A DNA stretch of 8,669 bases. It comes from CAYWGR01 sp964458015 (lineage in GTDB: Bacteria; Planctomycetota; Planctomycetia; Pirellulales; Thermoguttaceae). How positions within the stretch are numbered: position 1 is the stretch's first letter; every line of letters begins with the position of its first letter. The notes under the pieces are model-generated. The model had not been told where the DNA came from. It ran no database searches and saw nothing but the letters and a program-made list of their open reading frames with translations. Position numbers and translations under genes: made by a program. Below, in pieces: positions 1-5,151 of the stretch. The stretch spans positions 1 through 8,669 of the forward strand of contig CAYWGR010000213.1 in the NCBI GenBank assembly GCA_964458015.1. Reading direction: 5' to 3'.

Positions 1-1347
1 CGAGAGCCGCTGGCGGACGGCCGTATCATGGCCGTTCCAGGCACGGAAGGTTATCGCGCGGGCAATTCCGGCGAGCCGTTGATTGTGGCCGTGGCCTTGG
101 ACCAAAACGGTCTTCATAAAGAATCGGCCGTCGGTTCGTCCATTTCGTTCGATATGCAAGAGCCTGACGGTTGCTGGGCCGACCGACGCGGTTGGATGCA
201 CAGCATGTGGTGCGGTGCTGGTTTCAAATCCTGGGCCGCGATGGAACATTATCGCTTGACAGGCGATAAAAAGTTCCTGGCCGACGTTTATCCGCGCATG
301 CTCGCGAGTTCACGATGGCAGGAAAAACAGAGAGCCTTTTCGCGCACGACCGTCGGCGAGCGACCGCTGACCTACGGCCTCATGCCTCGCGGCTTCGGCG
401 ATTGCGGACTCGATAACGGCGGTGACTGCTACGGCGTCTTTGTTCCGCACAACATTTGGTCGGTCTATGCCGATCGGTGTTCACTCGAAGCGGCAGAAAT
501 CCTTGGAAAAACCGAAGACATCGCCGAGTTGAAAAAAATCTTTGAAACCGCCCGCAATGATCTGCTCGTGGCGCTCGACCGCGGAGCCATCAAGGAGAAG
601 GACTATCGTTGGATTCCCGGCGTGCCCGGCAAAACCTCGGGCAGTAGCTGGGGAGCACTCAATATCGTGGCGCCTTGCGGACTGCTTCCGCCCGACCACG
701 AATTGGTTACCGGCACGCTGCGCCGCATCGAGGCCAACATCAGCAAGGGCGGCCAGCCAATCCATACCGGCTGGATGGCCGACGGCTCTTGGGTCGCCAT
801 CACATTGGACAATATCGCCGAAACCCACCTGGCCCGCGGCAACGGCGATATCGTAGCCAAGTATTTCTATTCGACGCTCAACCACGGCACGCCGCTCTAC
901 ACATGGTGCGAAGAGCGCGGCCAAGAGCCCGGCACGCCCAAGACCTCCGGCGACCGGCAACATCTCTGGACGCCTGTGGCCGTAGTCCGGTGCCTGCGCG
1001 ACATGATGGTGTTGGAAAGCGGCGACGGGCTAAATTTGGCTCTGGGCACTGAACGCCACTGGCTCGCCTCGGGCAAACCCGTGGGCATCGCCGCCGCCCC
1101 GACCCACTTCGGACCGGTCTCCTATCAGATGCAATTCGATCCTGCGAAGTCGCAAGTAACCGGTGAAGCATCCTTCACCGACAATTCCACGGCGGCCTGG
1201 ACCACCTTGCACATCCGCTTGCCCGGTGGCCTGAAAGTAAAATCGGTCAATCCCGAGTCGAAAGCCGTCGTATTGCCCGACGGTTCCGGCATCCGCTGGA
1301 CCGCTCCGCGAGGAACGATCAAATTTATGGCGACCGTCGGTATGTAG
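1..1347 (+). CDS. Six-hairpin (alpha/alpha-barrel) glycosidase-like protein, 3' part
   Basis: The reading frame is open from base 1 and ends at TAG 1345-1347, so the N-terminus lies outside the window. The ATG at 28 has no ribosome binding site and the frame reads through it, so it is probably internal. About 448 residues are visible. They show the helical-hairpin repeats of six-hairpin glycosidases, for example YRLTGDKKFLADVYPRML near 250-300, with conserved-looking aromatic and acidic patches: GFGDCGLDNGG at 391-423, HNIW at 448-459 and GWMADGSW at 769-792. From about 1040 to the end the protein changes to a beta-rich segment (ERHWL, then PTHFGPVSYQM), typical of the C-terminal beta-sandwich that closes such barrels. 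I cannot assign a CAZy family or name the catalytic acid. A hydrolytic role on a plant or algal glycan or an exopolysaccharide is inferred from the fold and from the GH36 gene 63 nt downstream on the same strand, probably co-transcribed. Confidence 0.75.
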   Translation, partial: REPLADGRIMAVPGTEGYRAGNSGEPLIVAVALDQNGLHKESAVGSSISFDMQEPDGCWADRRGWMHSMWCGAGFKSWAAMEHYRLTGDKKFLADVYPRMLASSRWQEKQRAFSRTTVGERPLTYGLMPRGFGDCGLDNGGDCYGVFVPHNIWSVYADRCSLEAAEILGKTEDIAELKKIFETARNDLLVALDRGAIKEKDYRWIPGVPGKTSGSSWGALNIVAPCGLLPPDHELVTGTLRRIEANISKGGQPIHTGWMADGSWVAITLDNIAETHLARGNGDIVAKYFYSTLNHGTPLYTWCEERGQEPGTPKTSGDRQHLWTPVAVVRCLRDMMVLESGDGLNLALGTERHWLASGKPVGIAAAPTHFGPVSYQMQFDPAKSQVTGEASFTDNSTAAWTTLHIRLPGGLKVKSVNPESKAVVLPDGSGIRWTAPRGTIKFMATVGM

Positions 1348-1382
1348 TTGTTCGCCGTCGTGTCCTCCTGTCCAGGCAGATT

Positions 1383-1397
1383 ATAGAGATACTCTAT
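1383..1397. promoter_or_regulatory. Perfect 15-bp dyad upstream of the GH36 gene
   Basis: ATAGAG, a 3-nt ATA spacer, then CTCTAT form a perfect inverted repeat in the 63-nt gap between the two glycosidase genes. It ends three bases before the GGAG ribosome binding site. It could be a repressor operator or a small leader hairpin that modulates translation of the GH36 gene. The stem is AU-rich and only 6 bp, so an RNA hairpin would be weak. The function is inferred from position and symmetry only. Confidence 0.35.
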
Positions 1398-1400
1398 TTT

Positions 1401-1404
1401 GGAG
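1401..1404 (+). promoter_or_regulatory. Ribosome binding site that sets the GH36 start
   Basis: GGAG is followed by six bases (TTTTTC) and then ATG at 1411. This spacing supports ATG 1411 as the start, not the in-frame TTG at 1399, which lies upstream of this site. Confidence 0.7.
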
Positions 1405-1410
1405 TTTTTC

Positions 1411-3474
1411 ATGCTTCGTTTATCATACGCTTCCAATGCGATTGCCATTTTAGTCGGTTGTTGCCTTTGGCTCCTTGCCGGGTCAGATGCCGTTGCCGCT
1501 GAACCATCCGATGGAGCGGTCTTTCATCGCAATTGGGCTGCCTCTGGACAGTTGCCTTTTTCGTTCGTCTACGGCGGTCGGCCGTCGTCGGAATTGATCG
1601 GCAAATGGAAACGCACGGTCGAAGAGAAGACAAACGACGTCACGAAGATCGAGCGTGTTGTAACGCTAAGCGATCCGGATACCAAGATGGAAATCCGCGC
1701 CGTATTCACAGTTTACACGGATACGCCGGCTGTCGATTGGACATTGCATTTCACGAATCGCGGCGACAAGGATGCGCCGATTCTCGAACGGCTTCAGGCA
1801 GTGGATGCCTCGGTTCCGCTCCCAAAGCCACAGGGCAATGTCGTTCTCCATCGTCTCAACGGATCGCCTTGTCAGGTGGATGACTGGCTCCCATTCGACC
1901 AACCGCTCGACGCAGGCAAGCGAATTGATTTTGCCGCAACCAACGGCCGATCTTCGAACGTCTCCCCATTCTTTAATCTGCAATGGGAGGGCGGCGGCGT
2001 GATTACAGCCATCGGCTGGTCGGGCCAGTGGGCGGCCTCTATCGAACGCGGACAAACGGGGAGTCTGCATTTGCAGGCGGGAATGCAAACCATGCATCTG
2101 AAACTGCATCCGGGCGAGACGATCCGCAGTCCGCGCATCATGCAGATCTACTGGTTCGGCGACGATCCGTGGCTCGGCTACAATCAGTTTCGCCGCGTTA
2201 TGTTCGCCCACGTGATGCCCAGGATCGCTGGGCACTTGGTCTTGCCGCCCGTTACCACGAATTCTCCGTTGGCCACGCGCGGACAGGATTTCGGCAAATA
2301 CACGTCAAATTGGAGCGAGGCGGACGCCCTCCAGGAGATCAAGGACATCGCGGGGCTAGGGTACGAATACTACTGGGTCGATGCGTATTATACGCGATGG
2401 AATTTTGGAGCCGGCATGGGCAATTACGGTTTGCCCTTGAACGAAATCGTACCTGATCCAGTCCGATGGCCGCGCGGGCTGCGGCCGGTTGCCGACGCCG
2501 CACACAAGGCTGGTATGAAGTTCCTTGTTTGGTTTGAACCCGAACGAGTTGCCCCGAAGACTCATATTGCCGTCCACTATCCCCAATACGTCATTTCTCC
2601 CGGCAAAGACGGCTCAGGCCTTTTCAACCTCGGCCTGCCCGAGGCACGCCAATACATGACCAAATTCCTCAGCACTGCCATTGATGAGTGGCAGATGGAA
2701 TGCCTGCGGATCGACTATAACATCGATCCGCTCAGCTTCTGGCAATTTCTCGACAGGCAAGATCCCGATCGCGTCGGTATGGGCGAAATTCGCTACATGG
2801 AAGGCCTGTATCAGATGTGGGACGATCTTCTGAAAGCTCACCCCAATCTTTTCATCGACAATTGCGCCAGCGGCGGACGCCGCATAGACCTGGAGACCAG
2901 TGCACGGTCAATTCCTCTCTGGAGAACCGACGCCACGATCGGGCCGTTCCTGGGGTTCGACTACAACCAGACCTCCTTGCAGAATCAGGTGATAACCGCG
3001 GGGCTCAATCGGTATGCGCCGTTCAGCATCAGCGGCCAAATCGGCGCGGATCCATATCATTTTCGTAGTGGATTCAACGCCGGCATCGTTCTCGACGACC
3101 GGCCGGATCCTAAGGAAGGCGATTTGCGGAAAACAGCCATTGCCGAGGGCAAGCGGATTCGCAAGTACTTTTTCGGCGACTTCTTTGTACTTTCACCGGT
3201 TACCGTCAGTCCGACGGATTGGTGTGTCATGCAATATCATCGGCCGCAAGAACAGGACGGCATGGTCATGGCTTTCCGGCGTCACGGTTCGCCCAAGGCC
3301 GACTTCATCGCCTCACTTCAGCAGATCGACTTGGCAGCCGAATACGAAGTCACGCTGGCCTACACCTACCAACGATCCGAACCTGTTCGCATCAAAGGAG
3401 CGGACTTGAAGGCGATGACACTGCATATTGAGCAATGTCCAGGATCGGTTGTGCTTGAATACAGCAAGAAGTAA
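1411..3474 (+). CDS. Secreted GH36-type alpha-galactosidase
   Basis: The product is 687 residues, close to the usual 700 for GH36, and should hydrolyse terminal alpha-galactosides (or alpha-GalNAc, since the family includes both) with retention of configuration. Residues 1-30 form a signal peptide with a likely cut after AVAA, so it acts outside the cytoplasm. An N-terminal beta-sandwich spans about 35-280 and a TIM barrel about 290-590, followed by a small beta domain. Barrel motifs are YYWVDAYY near 2370-2393, the hallmark WFEPERV near 2530-2550, LRIDYN with the likely nucleophile Asp435 (codon 2713-2715), NCASGGRR from Asn484, and WRTD with the likely acid/base Asp507 (codon 2929-2931). 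The C-terminal 'DWCVMQYHRPQEQDGMVMAFRR' area matches the usual GH36 end, here read as the segments DWCVMQYHRP and GMVMAFRR. The gene follows the six-hairpin glycosidase gene, and the two probably cooperate on a galactose-containing glycan. Exact substrate is not readable. A lipobox-like LVGC at residues 14-17 lies inside the hydrophobic stretch, but cleavage at AVAA looks more natural. Confidence 0.9.
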   Translation: MLRLSYASNAIAILVGCCLWLLAGSDAVAAEPSDGAVFHRNWAASGQLPFSFVYGGRPSSELIGKWKRTVEEKTNDVTKIERVVTLSDPDTKMEIRAVFTVYTDTPAVDWTLHFTNRGDKDAPILERLQAVDASVPLPKPQGNVVLHRLNGSPCQVDDWLPFDQPLDAGKRIDFAATNGRSSNVSPFFNLQWEGGGVITAIGWSGQWAASIERGQTGSLHLQAGMQTMHLKLHPGETIRSPRIMQIYWFGDDPWLGYNQFRRVMFAHVMPRIAGHLVLPPVTTNSPLATRGQDFGKYTSNWSEADALQEIKDIAGLGYEYYWVDAYYTRWNFGAGMGNYGLPLNEIVPDPVRWPRGLRPVADAAHKAGMKFLVWFEPERVAPKTHIAVHYPQYVISPGKDGSGLFNLGLPEARQYMTKFLSTAIDEWQMECLRIDYNIDPLSFWQFLDRQDPDRVGMGEIRYMEGLYQMWDDLLKAHPNLFIDNCASGGRRIDLETSARSIPLWRTDATIGPFLGFDYNQTSLQNQVITAGLNRYAPFSISGQIGADPYHFRSGFNAGIVLDDRPDPKEGDLRKTAIAEGKRIRKYFFGDFFVLSPVTVSPTDWCVMQYHRPQEQDGMVMAFRRHGSPKADFIASLQQIDLAAEYEVTLAYTYQRSEPVRIKGADLKAMTLHIEQCPGSVVLEYSKK

Positions 3475-3631
3475 TGCCGTCGGCGCTGGGGGGATTGGCC
3501 CAAGTATCCAGGCAGCCGAATTCCCATGCATGGCCGATTATGAACCGGCTTCCCCACTGGCCCAGGGCCGACAGCTTTCGTCGGTAAGCGTTTTTGATTT
3601 TAGACCTTGTAAAAACTTCACACGATCTTTG

Positions 3632-3647
3632 GGTGTAGTAATACACC
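3632..3647 (+). other. Small hairpin with GTAA (GNRA-type) tetraloop abutting the terminator
   Basis: GGTGTA (3632-3637), GTAA loop, TACACC (3642-3647) make a perfect 6-bp stem with a GNRA-class loop if transcribed on the plus strand. It ends exactly where the terminator stem begins, so the two helices could stack end to end. It may stabilise the 3' end of the transcript. The function is inferred. Confidence 0.45.
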
Positions 3648-3680
3648 GAGGCGACGGAATATCACTCCGTCGCCTCTTTT
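3648..3680 (+). terminator. Intrinsic terminator for the plus-strand glycosidase genes
   Basis: A perfect 11-bp GC-rich stem (GAGGCGACGGA at 3648-3658 with TCCGTCGCCTC at 3666-3676) encloses a 7-nt loop, ATATCAC, and is followed by TTTT at 3677-3680. The T-run shows that it stops plus-strand transcription. It lies about 173 nt after the GH36 stop codon. On the minus strand no T-run follows the stem, but it sits only 35 nt beyond the stop of the convergent small-protein gene and might still mark the 3' end of that transcript. Confidence 0.85.
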
Positions 3681-3710
3681 ATAGGTGGTAATTATTTTCG
3701 ATTCTCGCGA

Positions 3711-4220
3711 TCACGGACTTGATGAACGAGAATTGGCAACGGCTACCGGCACCGCAACCGCAGTCGCCACTATGCCGGCGATCACGATCGGATTCGACAG
3801 CAGCATTTTTGGGCCTCCGCCGCCTTGGGTGTAAACGATTGCGCCGTTCTGTGCGGCTGGCGGAGCTGTTCCGGCCGACCAGAAGCGATAAATGCCGTGT
3901 CCTTGACCGGCAGCCACTTGATAAACGCCGCCGCGCATGCCTTTGACCGCAAATCGGCCATCGGCGGTCGTGGTGGTTGTCGCAACGTCGCGATTTTGAT
4001 TTTTGATCGTAACGGGAACTCCCGATACATTCGACCCTTGAAGATCCACAAGCTGACCTTGCAAGGTTCCGCCGTCACTTAATGCAATATCGACCACAGC
4101 CGGCATAGGAGCCGGGGCCGGGGCCGGTTCTGCCGCAAAGATCGATGTGGGCAAAATCATCCCCGCCGTGGCAAACGACAGAAACGCACCCCGAAGAAAT
4201 CGAACCGTTTTCATTTTCAT
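3711..4220 (-). CDS. Small secreted planctomycete-type protein with carboxypeptidase-regulatory-like domain and C-terminal membrane helix
   Basis: The product is 169 residues. Residues 1-30 form a signal peptide with a likely cut at IFAA before EPAPAP. A Pro-Ala run covers 32-40. Residues about 42-105 read as a carboxypeptidase-regulatory-like beta-sandwich (GTLQGQLVDLQG, GVPVTIKNQ, TTTTADGRF, MRGGVYQVAAG). The motif RFWSAGTAPPAAQ follows, then a Gly-rich GGGG and a hydrophobic helix at about 142-162 (NPIVIAGIVATAVAVPVAVA) ending in RSSSP. I recall similar short proteins as common in Planctomycetes, with no assigned function. The layout suggests a domain in the periplasm or at the outer face, tethered by its tail. 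It lies 115 nt after cpsB on the same strand, either at the end of the polysaccharide operon or with its own promoter. The start begins ATG AAA ATG. AGGAG at 4223-4227 is only 2 nt from the first ATG but 8 nt from the second (4212-4214), so a 167-residue product is quite possible. Confidence 0.8.
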   Translation of the reverse strand: MKMKTVRFLRGAFLSFATAGMILPTSIFAAEPAPAPAPMPAVVDIALSDGGTLQGQLVDLQGSNVSGVPVTIKNQNRDVATTTTTADGRFAVKGMRGGVYQVAAGQGHGIYRFWSAGTAPPAAQNGAIVYTQGGGGPKMLLSNPIVIAGIVATAVAVPVAVANSRSSSP

Positions 4221-4335
4221 GTCTCCTGAAAAGATTCGGCTATTTGCCTGTGTTCCCTAATTTGCCGATCTTCGTGGTGCGATTCTGAATATCTTGTGCA
4301 ATGTGAAGATTTGCGGCACGTCTTCTCATTATCGG
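4221..4335 (-). other. 115-nt gap between the phosphatase gene and the small-protein gene
   Basis: Apart from the ribosome binding site near its end, I see no strong intrinsic terminator after the phosphatase stop and no convincing -35/-10 pair for the small gene. The gap is much wider than the junctions upstream (30 nt and an overlap), so a separate promoter here is possible but not shown. Confidence 0.4.
4223..4227 (-). promoter_or_regulatory. Ribosome binding site of the small secreted protein
   Basis: On the minus strand AGGAG precedes ATGAAAATG. The distance is 2 nt to the first ATG (4220) and 8 nt to the second (4214), which favours initiation at the second ATG. Confidence 0.6.
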
Positions 4336-5151
4336 TTAGTTACCACCTTTTCTGGAGCCAATGGCTCGCTGAAACCAGGATGCCCAGAATGACTTTTTGG
4401 GTGGCGGGCTTTGTAACGTAATTGCTTCACCCTTGGCCACGGCGGCGGGGTTCCGGCTACAAAGAGCGATGGCGGTTGCTTGGTTTGCAAGTTCCGTGAT
4501 TCGGTGAAAAGATTCGTTCAGCAGCGGCGGACGTCCATGAATTCCATGAGCGTCCGTGCTTACGAAATGAACGAGCCCTTGTTCGATCATCGACTCGGCA
4601 AAATGCATGACTTGTGAACCGAAAGCGCCTAATAGACTGCCCGCGGTGATTTGCAGGAGGCAACCGCATTCCAGCAACGGATGCAAGACATCCGGCCGAT
4701 TGAGAATCCCTCGATTGCGTTCAGGATGCGACAGTATTCCGACCAAATGGGCCGCCTTCAGTTCGGCCAACAGGCGATCCAGGGGAACAAAAACGTCGTG
4801 TGGCAATTCCAAAAGTACATGACGCCGTCGGTCGGCCAACGTGACAACTTCACCCGAGCGAATTTTTCGCACAAGATCCGGTTCAATCCGAACGTCCGCG
4901 CCGGGAAGCACCTGGAGCGGCACTTTCGATTGGGCGAGTTGTTGTTGAAATTGGGTCGCCGCGGCACGGATTGTCGCGCCTGTGTTGTGCGAGTGATTGC
5001 CCAACTGGTGCGGCGTTGCGACGATTGTGCGAATGCCGTCGGCGGCGGCCATCCGGGCCATTGCCAGCGCATCGTCCAGCGTGGCCGCGCCGTCATCGAG
5101 GCCGGGCAGCATGTGGCAGTGAATATCGACGAACGGTTCAGTTGGGTTCAC
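4336..5151 (-). CDS. CpsB/YwqE-type PHP tyrosine-protein phosphatase
   Basis: The product is 271 residues, close to the roughly 255 of YwqE and CpsB. These enzymes remove phosphate from the tyrosine-rich tail of the polysaccharide co-polymerase kinase, using a metal cluster in a PHP barrel in the cytoplasm. Visible motifs are DIHCHMLPGLDDG at 9-21 (Asp9, His11, His13), ATPH with His48, LPGADVRI at 82-89, LLELP with Glu115, LSHPERN with His142, QITAGSL at 167-173, and STDAH with Asp200 and His202. The C-terminal PPPKKSFWASWF tail resembles the PP-K-FGFF ending of YwqE. The metal-ligand Glu in the 'PGQEIRI' motif of YwqE is Asp86 here. The start is GTG at 5149-5151 and overlaps the ligase stop as GTGA, with a weak GGAA about seven bases upstream, so translation is probably coupled to the ligase gene. 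The matching tyrosine kinase is not in the window. Confidence 0.92.
   Translation of the reverse strand: MNPTEPFVDIHCHMLPGLDDGAATLDDALAMARMAAADGIRTIVATPHQLGNHSHNTGATIRAAATQFQQQLAQSKVPLQVLPGADVRIEPDLVRKIRSGEVVTLADRRRHVLLELPHDVFVPLDRLLAELKAAHLVGILSHPERNRGILNRPDVLHPLLECGCLLQITAGSLLGAFGSQVMHFAESMIEQGLVHFVSTDAHGIHGRPPLLNESFHRITELANQATAIALCSRNPAAVAKGEAITLQSPPPKKSFWASWFQRAIGSRKGGN

Noticed and set aside
28..30. ATG as the start of the first gene
   Set aside because: The frame is open to base 1, no ribosome binding site precedes this ATG, and the residue context before it continues without a break, so the gene most likely begins outside the window.
481..963. Minus-strand open frame of 160 codons
   Set aside because: It is antisense to the six-hairpin glycosidase coding region and has no ribosome binding site or family signature that I can see.
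1450..1461. Lipobox-like LVGC in the GH36 signal peptide
   Set aside because: It falls inside the hydrophobic core, which continues well beyond the Cys, and AVAA further on is a better signal peptidase I site.
4111..4127. Tandem GCCGGG units
   Set aside because: They encode the Pro-Ala run after the signal peptide of the small secreted protein, a normal low-complexity spacer, not a separate DNA repeat element.
4221..4335. Promoter for the small-protein gene
   Set aside because: AT-rich words such as TTGCAC and TATTCA occur on the minus strand but with wrong spacing for a sigma-70 type promoter, so no promoter is called.
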